Assembly (NCBI GenBank): GCA_041180805.1
Contig: JBEGQX010000349.1
Span: 1 to 13,037 of the forward strand
DNA length: 13,037 bases
DNA from: JBEGQX01 sp041180805
Lineage (GTDB): Bacteria; Planctomycetota; Planctomycetia; Gemmatales; Gemmataceae
Reading direction: 5' to 3'
Shown: positions 6,854 to 13,037 of the stretch, in pieces
Numbering within the stretch: position 1 is the first letter of the stretch
How the letters are laid out: each line of letters opens with the position of its first letter
The notes under the pieces: generated by a model
Seen by the model: only the letters and a program-made list of their open reading frames with translations
Told to the model about the DNA's origin: nothing
The model's database searches: none
Position numbers and translations under genes: made by a program

Positions 6854-7009
6854 TTATCGATGTAAAAACCAACCTAAAATTGCCAAAAGTGTTAAACCCA
6901 AACCAAGAGACCCTCCCACAAGAAGCATCTCAGCGCCAGAAAATGGTTCTGCGGGGGTCTGGTTCATTTCTTGAACCAAGTCTGCTGATTCATCCGTGCT
7001 GTTATTCAT
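6854..7009 (-). CDS. Small single-span membrane protein, 51 residues
   Basis: A short frame starting at ATG 7009 and ending at TAA encodes 51 residues. The first ~28 are polar and acidic with several Asn, Glu and Pro (MNNSTDESADLVQEMNQ, then TPAEPFSG). Residues about 28-49 form one hydrophobic, glycine-rich segment (MLLVGGSLGLGLTLLAIL then GWF) ended by His-Arg at the C-terminus. This is the layout of a small single-pass membrane protein. An AGGGG lies seven bases before the ATG, a proper ribosome binding position. It diverges from the cytochrome gene with 92 bases between starts, so a shared control region is possible. No family is recognised. The overlapping plus-strand frame encodes a less protein-like sequence. 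Confidence 0.65.
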   Translation of the reverse strand: MNNSTDESADLVQEMNQTPAEPFSGAEMLLVGGSLGLGLTLLAILGWFLHR

Positions 7010-7068
7010 GAGCAGGCCCCTGATACTTTGTGGATAATCAAGTGTTATATTAAATAGAATAACTTTTT
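7010..7068 (+). promoter_or_regulatory. Divergent control region with possible promoter for the cytochrome gene
   Basis: On the plus strand TTGTGG (7028-7033) and TAAATA (7051-7056) are 17 bases apart, giving a predicted start near 7063. The region is AT-rich and must also serve the small membrane protein on the minus strand. The boxes match consensus only in part. Confidence 0.3.
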
Positions 7069-7101
7069 ATGCGCGTGTATCCCATGGGAATTCCTGAAAA
7101 A

Positions 7102-9504
7102 ATGTCGGCATTACAGAGAACCATTTTTTGTCTTGTTTTTTGCCTTTCTGCCACAAATGCCCTGGCACAGGTACCAGATACCGTTCGAGCCTTTCTTGAA
7201 AACCATTGCCTGATTTGCCACAACGAGAAGAGCCATAAAGGAAAGTTACGCCTCGACAATCTCCCTTATGATTTCAACGAAGCGGAGAATTCATCCAAAT
7301 GGAAACTGGCACTGGAACGAATTAGCGAAGGTTCCATGCCTCCGTCTGGTAAAAAAAGACCATCAGCCCGTGAAATTGAATCTTTTGAAAAAGTCGTTCA
7401 GGGCCCATTAAATGCCGCTTTAATTGCCAAGGCAAAAAAAGAAGGTCGAACCATTCTTAGAAGATTGAACCGGATTGAATATGAAAACACCCTGCATGAT
7501 CTTCTTGGAATACGCGCCAAGCTGAAGGATCTTCTCCCTGCTGATGCCTTGGAACATGGATTCGACAACCAGTCGGAATCCCTGAGTATTTCACAAGTTC
7601 AAATCCAGCGTTATCTGGAAGCGGCAGAGGTTGCCTTAAGTTCCACCATCTGCCGGACAGCCCGCCCGGAAACTAAAAAAGAATCTTTTGGCTTTCAGCA
7701 CCAGCGCACCGAACAGTTCATTGGAAAACACTGGCTTAAAAAAGATGATGGCTCGATCGTCTTTTTCACCAACAACACTTATCCACCAACCCACCTTTAT
7801 GCTTTCAATGCGTGGAATGATGGTTTGTACCGTGTTCGCATTCATGGCTATTCTTACCAAACGCAAAAGCCAGTTCCTTTCGGTGTATATTTTGGCCATT
7901 ACTTCAAATTTGGAGATATGCAGCTTCATAGCTACCAAGAACTACCCACCGACAAACCAGGTGTGGTGGAATTGATGGTTCCCCTGGTCAAAGGGGATGG
8001 TATGCAAATATTGCCCAGCGACCTGAAAGGTTTTAACGCATACAAGCAAAAAGATCCTGACGACCCCAAGACCTACAAGGGCGCAGGGCTTGCGATTTTA
8101 TCCGTGGAGGTGGAAGGGCCGGTTATTTCAGAATGGCCTTCCAAAGGTCACAACCTGCTGTTTGGAAACTTGGAACAAAAGCCCAGGGATAAAAACCCCA
8201 ACCGGCGCAACCCGGTCATTCTTCAGGTGCAATCCAACAAGCCGGAGGAGGATGCGCAAAGGCAACTTTCCAACTTCCTTAACAAAGCCTTTCGAAGGCC
8301 GGTTTCCAAGGAATTGGTGGATGTTTACCTGAAGCTTTTCAAGGACCAGTATTCTGGGGGAGCCAACTTCGAAGAAGCCATGCTTACTGCAGCCGGTGCG
8401 GCCCTTTGCAGTCCAGAGTTTCTTTTTTTTCAGGAAAAGCCTGGAAGGCTTGAAACACATGCGGTGGCCAACAGGCTTTCCTATTTCCTTTGGAGGTCGC
8501 TGCCAGATGAAGAGTTAATTGCACTGGCGCAAAAAGGCAACCTGTCCGAACCAAAGGTTCTCGTGGCACAGGTTGATCGTATGCTGGCAGATCCCCGGGC
8601 CAAACGATTCATCACTGATTTCACAGATGCCTGGCTTGATTTGCGAAACATCGATTTCACCACACCAGACAAGGCATTGTATCCCGAATTCGACAACGAA
8701 CTTCAGGAATCCATGCTTCTGGAAACCCGTGGATTCTTTGAGGAGGTCTTATCCAAAAATCTGGCCATTCGAAACTTCATAGCATCGGATTTTGCCATGC
8801 TGAACGCCCGCCTGGCAAATCATTACCAAATTCCGGATGTGGAAGGAGTCGCCATCCGCAAGGTAAAACTGCCGCAAAATTCAATTCGAGGAGGCTTGCT
8901 TTCCCAATCCAGTGTGCTGAAAGTTTCCGCAAACGGCACCAACACTTCCCCTGTGGTTCGGGGTGTTTATGTACTGGATCGTTTCCTGGGAACAAAGCCC
9001 CCGCCACCTCCACCAGGTGTTCCTGCGGTGGAACCTGACATACGAGGGGCAAAAACCGTTCGAGAACTCCTGGAAAAACACCGAAGCGTGGAGACCTGCA
9101 CGGGATGTCACCGCATGATAGACCCTCCTGGATTTGCCTTGGAAGAGTTCGATGTAATTGGTGGAACAAGAAGTGCTTTTCGCGTTCTTGGCAATCCCCC
9201 GGGAAGCAAGCCCATACCCGGAGTCCGTTACCGGTTTGGCCCAAATGTGGATTCCACAGGTGAATTACTGGACGGCCGAAAATTTCAAGACTTCCAAGGG
9301 TTTCGGCAATTGCTTCTGGCTGACCAGGACCGTTTTGCGCGATGCCTTATTCTTAAGCTGCTCGCTTTTGCCACTGGCCGGGAACCCGGAATGGAAAACT
9401 CGCGGGAGCTTGAGGCATTGGTTCGAAAATCTTCCGCAAAAGATCATGCCTTTCGTGATATGATTCGATTAATTGTACAAAGTGAACTTTTCCTGGAAAA
9501 GTAA
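7102..9504 (+). CDS. Planctomycete cytochrome c protein with DUF1587/DUF1595/DUF1592/DUF1588/DUF1585 domains
   Basis: Large exported c-type cytochrome-like protein of a family abundant in planctomycetes; its reaction has not been established to my knowledge. From the ATG at 7102 it has 800 residues, opening with a clean Sec signal peptide (R6, hydrophobic core, NALA before Gln at about 23-24). Heme motif CLICH lies at 36-40 with MPP (79-81) as a plausible axial methionine region. DUF1587 follows at about 117-184 (RRLNRIEYENTLHDLLGI), a beta-rich middle section at about 195-350, DUF1595 near 380-445, DUF1592 near 450-580 (RLSYFLWRSLPDEEL), DUF1588 near 595-695 with six prolines at 633-638 and a second heme motif CTGCH (666-670), and DUF1585 at about 715-790. 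The upstream ATG at 7069 adds 11 residues but makes the signal peptide less typical and has no ribosome binding site. The DUF1552 gene follows after 17 bases, a pairing seen across the phylum. Confidence 0.95.
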   Translation: MSALQRTIFCLVFCLSATNALAQVPDTVRAFLENHCLICHNEKSHKGKLRLDNLPYDFNEAENSSKWKLALERISEGSMPPSGKKRPSAREIESFEKVVQGPLNAALIAKAKKEGRTILRRLNRIEYENTLHDLLGIRAKLKDLLPADALEHGFDNQSESLSISQVQIQRYLEAAEVALSSTICRTARPETKKESFGFQHQRTEQFIGKHWLKKDDGSIVFFTNNTYPPTHLYAFNAWNDGLYRVRIHGYSYQTQKPVPFGVYFGHYFKFGDMQLHSYQELPTDKPGVVELMVPLVKGDGMQILPSDLKGFNAYKQKDPDDPKTYKGAGLAILSVEVEGPVISEWPSKGHNLLFGNLEQKPRDKNPNRRNPVILQVQSNKPEEDAQRQLSNFLNKAFRRPVSKELVDVYLKLFKDQYSGGANFEEAMLTAAGAALCSPEFLFFQEKPGRLETHAVANRLSYFLWRSLPDEELIALAQKGNLSEPKVLVAQVDRMLADPRAKRFITDFTDAWLDLRNIDFTTPDKALYPEFDNELQESMLLETRGFFEEVLSKNLAIRNFIASDFAMLNARLANHYQIPDVEGVAIRKVKLPQNSIRGGLLSQSSVLKVSANGTNTSPVVRGVYVLDRFLGTKPPPPPPGVPAVEPDIRGAKTVRELLEKHRSVETCTGCHRMIDPPGFALEEFDVIGGTRSAFRVLGNPPGSKPIPGVRYRFGPNVDSTGELLDGRKFQDFQGFRQLLLADQDRFARCLILKLLAFATGREPGMENSRELEALVRKSSAKDHAFRDMIRLIVQSELFLEK

Positions 9505-9521
9505 CCTGAAATGGGGCAACC

Positions 9522-10814
9522 ATGGCACTTTTTGAAATTGTGACCAAGAAGCGACTTCCTCGAAGGACTTTCCTTCGTGCAACCGGCGTGGCCATAGGAC
9601 TGCCTTTTTTGGATGCCATGACAGGGGCCTTTGAACCAAAACCCCGGGAAATTCCACGCCGATTTGTTGCCATGTGCGCGACCCTTGGCTTTCATGCGCC
9701 TTATTTCACCCCCAAAGAAAATGGCGCCGATTACAGCCTTACCCCCTATTTGGAAACGCTTGCACCATTTAGAAAAAAAATGACCGTGTTCAGCGGGGTC
9801 TCTCATCAGGAACAAAGTGGTGCCAACGGCCATACCTCGGAACTTACCTGGCTAACATCCGCCAAACGACCTGGCCTGAATGGTTTCAAAAACACCATTT
9901 CGCTTGATCAATATATGGCTTCCAAAATTGGCAATCAGACCAGGTATCCCTATCTGGCGCTTAGCACTGGCGGGGAATCACTATCCTGGTCGGGTAATGG
10001 GGTGCAAATTCCCGCAGAAAGCTCTCCTTCCAAGGTCTTCAAGCAGCTTTTTGTGAATGGCACCGCTGACGAGGTGAAAAACCAGATTCGTGATTTGAAG
10101 CGCGGCCAAAGCATTTTGGATACGGTTTTGGGTCAGGCCAAAAAGTTGGATCGGGAATTGGGACCCAAAGATCGTCAGAAGTTGGATGAATACCTGACTG
10201 CAGTTCGTGGCATGGAAAATCAGCTTCGCGAATCCGAGGGCTGGACCACCAGACCCAAGCCAAAAATTGAAACAACTGCCCCAACTGACATTTCCAACAG
10301 GAATGATGCCATTGCTCGTACCAGGCTGATGAACGACATGATCGTTCTAGCGCTTCAGACTGATTCCACTCGCAGTATTACATTTCGGCTGGCGGGACTG
10401 AATTCCGTTCCAGTTGTGGATGGCGTAAAAAATGACTGGCACAACTTGTCTCACCACGGACAAGACACCACCAAAATCGAGGAATTAAAACTGATCGAAA
10501 TCGCAGAGTTCAAGGCACTTGCGGCATTCCTGAAAAAGCTTGAGGAGATCAGGGAGCAAGATGTCACCCTTTTGGATAACACCACGGTTCTCTACGGTTC
10601 CAACCTTGGTAACGCCAGTTCCCATGATTGGCACAATCTGCCCATACTGGTGGCTGGTGGGCGGTTCCGCCATGGCCAGCATCTGGCTTTTGATTCCCAG
10701 AACAATCTGCCACTTTCCAACCTTTTTGTTTCCCTGCTTCAGGGAATGAAGATCCATGCAGACAAGTTTGGGTTCAGCACCGCATCCCATGTGAGCGGTT
10801 TTGAACAGTTGTAG
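9522..10814 (+). CDS. DUF1552 protein with twin-arginine signal
   Basis: The 430-residue product begins with a twin-arginine signal (RRTFLR at 14-19, then a hydrophobic stretch GVAIGLPFLDAM), so it is probably folded or given a cofactor in the cytosol and then exported. Family DUF1552 has no established function. Histidine-rich motifs stand out: NGHTSE (102-107), DWHNLSHHGQD (305-315) and SSHDWHNLP (366-374), the last following TTVLYGSNLGN. This resembles the C-terminal layout of DUF1501 and alkaline-phosphatase-fold proteins, suggesting a metal-dependent hydrolase or a metal-binding partner; this is inference. GGGG lies six bases before the ATG. It is 17 bases downstream of the heme protein gene and surely shares its transcript. 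It ends 14 bases from the convergent lipoprotein gene. Confidence 0.93.
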   Translation: MALFEIVTKKRLPRRTFLRATGVAIGLPFLDAMTGAFEPKPREIPRRFVAMCATLGFHAPYFTPKENGADYSLTPYLETLAPFRKKMTVFSGVSHQEQSGANGHTSELTWLTSAKRPGLNGFKNTISLDQYMASKIGNQTRYPYLALSTGGESLSWSGNGVQIPAESSPSKVFKQLFVNGTADEVKNQIRDLKRGQSILDTVLGQAKKLDRELGPKDRQKLDEYLTAVRGMENQLRESEGWTTRPKPKIETTAPTDISNRNDAIARTRLMNDMIVLALQTDSTRSITFRLAGLNSVPVVDGVKNDWHNLSHHGQDTTKIEELKLIEIAEFKALAAFLKKLEEIREQDVTLLDNTTVLYGSNLGNASSHDWHNLPILVAGGRFRHGQHLAFDSQNNLPLSNLFVSLLQGMKIHADKFGFSTASHVSGFEQL

Positions 10815-10828
10815 GAACTTTGTTCGCC

Positions 10829-11236
10829 TTAGATTTCCGGAACAGGCTTTGTGACTTTTTTGGCGGCGGCTTCCTTGGGAATGGCTAAATCATACTTTCC
10901 ATCCGCCTTGGGAAGATCCACACTTAGTTCGTACTCACAAACAAGCTTGCCACCCTGGGCACTCAGACCACGAACATGAATCACGGTTGGGCCACCGGCT
11001 ATACCTTTCCCTTCCGGTCCACGGGTGTCAAATTTTCCGTTGTTGATATAGGCAACACCTTGCGGTCCGGAATTACTCTTGGATCCATCCGGAGTGAAAA
11101 CAACATCACCATAAACAATCGGCTGACCGTCAAATTTGGCTTCGCCGGAAAGCTGAAATCGCTGTGGTCCACTATCTCCACATGCGGGAATCATCACCAG
11201 CAAAACGATCCAAAAGCAAGTTAGCTTGATTCGCAT
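10829..11236 (-). CDS. Small planctomycete lipoprotein with a predicted beta-sandwich domain
   Basis: The 135-residue product has a lipoprotein signal: Arg and Lys at 2 and 4, a hydrophobic core, and lipobox IPAC with C19 as the predicted lipidated residue. The rest reads as a beta-rich domain starting with LSGEAKFDGQPIVYGDVVFT, the pattern of the carboxypeptidase-regulatory or transthyretin-like proteins that planctomycetes carry in large numbers (G-x-V-x-x-D-G-x-P-V followed by F-x-P-D). The domain ends with VDLPKADGKYDLAIPKE and a lysine-rich tail. Function is unknown; an envelope-anchored accessory protein is the simplest reading. It starts 18 bases after the DUF1559 stop, on the same strand, as is common in this phylum, so they form an operon. 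No strong ribosome binding site precedes the ATG. Confidence 0.85.
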   Translation of the reverse strand: MRIKLTCFWIVLLVMIPACGDSGPQRFQLSGEAKFDGQPIVYGDVVFTPDGSKSNSGPQGVAYINNGKFDTRGPEGKGIAGGPTVIHVRGLSAQGGKLVCEYELSVDLPKADGKYDLAIPKEAAAKKVTKPVPEI

Positions 11237-11254
11237 GATATTGCCATTTTCGGG

Positions 11255-12202
11255 TTAATAATCGGAAACCACTTCCCCACCGTTACGACTTGCCAGGGGA
11301 AGAAGAACCTTGTTCAGGTCGATGCTTTCCTTCAGGAAACGCGTGCTACCATCACCAAAAGCCACATTGCAACCACCAGTGTGATTACTTCCGATGCTGG
11401 TTTCATTGTGGTTGGTGTTGGTTATGTAACGGACCGTACGCATGGAATTGGCTATATTCTTGGAACAGGGAAAATCACCATCCCACACACCGCCACGCTG
11501 CCAGGCACGGAATGCACCCTGATTGGTAACCAGACCCTGCCAGGACCATTCCGCAATCATCATGGTATTGCTGGTTCCATCAGTAATATCACCAATGCGA
11601 ACACCTGAGGTAACCGTAGGTGCAGTAGCAGAAAATGCACTATGGTAAGGCAGAATTCCATCAGCAGCCAAACCGGCCTGCGTGGTACCGGGGCCATTCA
11701 ACCTGTAGGCCGTACCCGTTGTGGGATTGGTTCCCTTGGGTCCTGCAACTCCGACATAATGCATGGTGTAGGCGAGCTGGCCACTTGGCATATTATCAAT
11801 GGCGCTGGACGATTGAATTTGATCCTGGCTGGGGCAAAGGAATGTATCAACCTTGTATCCCCCCAGAAGCCGGTTGGTATTTCCAGCGGTTGCGTAGGAA
11901 GCCAAATTTAGGTCTACCCGGGTTGCCAGTGCAGTCTGTTCGATATACGGAAGAATCATGGCATGCCAGCCAACACTGGTTACAGCACCAATATTCTTGT
12001 AGGTTGGAAAAGTCTGAAAGTTGTCATGGTAGCCATGCAACCCCAGCGCCAACTGCTTGAGATTATTGGAGCACTTCATACGGGCCGCTGCCTCGCGCAC
12101 TTTCTGCACAGCGGGAAGCAATAACCCAATAAGAATGGCGATGATTGCTATCACCACCAACAATTCAATAAGGGTGAAACCCTTGTGATTTTTAGTTTTC
12201 AT
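11255..12202 (-). CDS. DUF1559 protein with type IV prepilin-like N-terminus
   Basis: The 315-residue product starts with a class III prepilin signal: KG followed by FTLIELLVVIAIIAIL, with cleavage expected after G8 and the conserved glutamate at +5 (E13). The following helix LLPAVQKVREAAARMKCSNNLKQLAL is typical of the DUF1559 (SBP_bac_10-like) family, which is expanded to dozens of copies in planctomycetes. Near the C-terminus HTGGCNVAFGDG (274-285) carries the family's H-x9-DG motif and the protein ends in GGEVVSDY, also characteristic. Role is unknown; a pseudopilin-like surface or secretion fibre subunit is likely. The start at ATG 12202 is chosen over the upstream in-frame TTG at 12214 because prepilin leaders are short. 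The lipoprotein gene follows after 18 bases. Confidence 0.95.
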   Translation of the reverse strand: MKTKNHKGFTLIELLVVIAIIAILIGLLLPAVQKVREAAARMKCSNNLKQLALGLHGYHDNFQTFPTYKNIGAVTSVGWHAMILPYIEQTALATRVDLNLASYATAGNTNRLLGGYKVDTFLCPSQDQIQSSSAIDNMPSGQLAYTMHYVGVAGPKGTNPTTGTAYRLNGPGTTQAGLAADGILPYHSAFSATAPTVTSGVRIGDITDGTSNTMMIAEWSWQGLVTNQGAFRAWQRGGVWDGDFPCSKNIANSMRTVRYITNTNHNETSIGSNHTGGCNVAFGDGSTRFLKESIDLNKVLLPLASRNGGEVVSDY

Positions 12203-12239
12203 GGCCAGGTCCAAACAGGAAATGAATTAAGACCTATTT

Positions 12240-12269
12240 AAATTACCATGAAATTCATGTGACGATCAA
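12240..12269 (-). promoter_or_regulatory. Possible promoter with embedded palindrome upstream of the DUF1559 gene
   Basis: On the minus strand TTGATC and TAATTT are 18 bases apart, a weak promoter match. The spacer contains a perfect 13-bp palindrome, CATGAA-A-TTCATG on the plus strand (12247-12259), and a further CATGAA lies at 12271-12276. A regulator bound there would cover the promoter. Evidence is sequence symmetry and position only. Confidence 0.3.
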
Positions 12270-12296
12270 CCATGAAGGGATTATTTCAGCAAACTA

Positions 12297-13037
12297 TCAT
12301 GGTCCGGAAGGTGGCATGACTCCGTGGAAAAACAACCACGAAATGCCAAGGCCAATCCAGATGACAAAACCAAAAAGGCAAACCACATAAACAGCAACCA
12401 GCCTGCCCAATCCCTCGCGCCATAACCTTCTAAAATCGGCACTGATTCCAATACTGAAGAAAGCCAGTGCGAAGAAATACTTGCGGAAGGCATCCAGGTG
12501 CGCGCTGGCTTCCTTCAAGGCATCTTTTTTTTCCACCAGCAGTGTTCCCAGCAAAAGAAATAGTGCAAAAGCCACAAAATAACCAATCACAAACTTTGGA
12601 AACCGATCCCATATTTCCCTCGGCGAAACCTTCACTCCGGGCTTACGATCCAGCCAGTAGACCCACACACAGGCCAACACAAAACACCATACGCCAATAA
12701 ACAGATCAATGAAAATTTTCACTGTGGTGGTGGTCATTAGCATCCATCCCTTTTGAAAACCACCATTCGCCTGAAAAAGTGCCTCGGTAATGGCACCACT
12801 GGCAATGGCTGCGCCATCCGTCTTTACCGCCAATCCCATCCATGCCGCGGCTACCATGGGTTCGTTCGGCACGATAGCCTGGGCCAAAAAAGGCAGCACC
12901 AGCAGTTCCACCACAGAAAAAACAACCACCAGTGAAGAAACCAGAATTGCCACCACAGGTCTGGCACGAATGGCTGCACCAGTGGCAATCGCAGCAGAAA
13001 CACCGCATATGGAAATACCGCTTGCCAACGGAGCAGC
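12297..13037 (-). CDS. YeiH-family (UPF0324) putative sulfate exporter, N-terminus cut by window edge
   Basis: Inner-membrane transporter of the UPF0324/YeiH family, members of which are annotated as putative sulfate exporters; the transported ion is not proven. The visible 246 residues are the C-terminal portion, open to the right edge and beginning with GISICGVSAAIAT, the conserved glycine-rich segment of the family. Further signatures are MVAAAWMGLAVKTDGAAIASGAI and a TTTTVKIFIDLFIGVW helix. About six membrane-spanning segments can be seen by hydrophobicity, with charged loops near DRKPGVKVSPREIWDR and the EKKD region between helices. The stop is TGA, and the DUF1559 start lies 94 bases downstream on the same strand. 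The neighbours do not suggest a sulfur pathway. Confidence 0.9.
   Translation of the reverse strand, partial: AAPLASGISICGVSAAIATGAAIRARPVVAILVSSLVVVFSVVELLVLPFLAQAIVPNEPMVAAAWMGLAVKTDGAAIASGAITEALFQANGGFQKGWMLMTTTTVKIFIDLFIGVWCFVLACVWVYWLDRKPGVKVSPREIWDRFPKFVIGYFVAFALFLLLGTLLVEKKDALKEASAHLDAFRKYFFALAFFSIGISADFRRLWREGLGRLVAVYVVCLFGFVIWIGLGISWLFFHGVMPPSGP

Noticed and set aside
6811..7011. Plus-strand 66-codon open frame
   Set aside because: The opposite strand gives a 51-residue protein with a ribosome binding site and a clean membrane span; the plus-strand product has no such features.
8777..9244. Minus-strand 155-codon open frame within the cytochrome gene
   Set aside because: It is the shadow of the DUF1592/DUF1588 coding region, which contains the heme motif and proline run in the plus frame.
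1..13037. CRISPR array, tRNA genes, transposase or defence island
   Set aside because: No regularly spaced repeats, no cloverleaf-like segment in the intergenic DNA, and no transposase, integrase, nuclease or toxin signature in any plausible reading frame.

Overview
The window looks like a chromosomal segment of a planctomycete (Planctomycetota, probably near Gemmataceae or Pirellulaceae). Several families typical of that phylum occur together: a large cytochrome c protein of the DUF1587/1595/1592/1588/1585 type, a twin-arginine DUF1552 partner, a DUF1559 prepilin-like protein, and a small lipoprotein of the kind often found behind DUF1559 genes. GC content is moderate by eye. I see no tRNA, rRNA, CRISPR array, insertion sequence or phage gene.

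Layout. Bases 1-2497 (minus): glycogen synthase glgA followed by a galT-type nucleotidylyltransferase that runs off the left edge, a likely storage-sugar pair. Bases 2744-3832 (plus): tRNA 2-thiouridylase mnmA, diverging from glgA. Bases 3834-4913 (minus): a Ser-Asp-His esterase that meets mnmA tail to tail with one base between stop codons. Bases 5030-5098: two tandem terminator-like hairpins behind the next minus-strand gene. Bases 5122-5886 (minus): a stand-alone E2-type acyltransferase domain without a lipoyl domain. Bases 6031-6543 (minus): an exported coiled-coil protein of unknown function. Bases 6544-6853: non-coding, with two perfect 14-bp palindromes. Bases 6854-7009 (minus): a 51-residue single-span membrane protein.

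The right half holds the cytochrome/DUF1552 pair (7102-10814, plus, 17 bases apart), which probably forms one exported functional unit. Facing it is a minus-strand DUF1559 prepilin-like gene and lipoprotein pair (12202-10829, 18 bases apart). A YeiH-family (UPF0324) membrane transporter, truncated at its N-terminus by the right edge, closes the window.

Most genes are ordinary for the phylum. The least explained parts are the DUF1592/DUF1552 pair with its candidate metal-site histidines, the small membrane protein diverging from it, the palindromes in 6544-6853, and the lone E2-like acyltransferase. I did not find a clear new multi-gene system such as a defence island.
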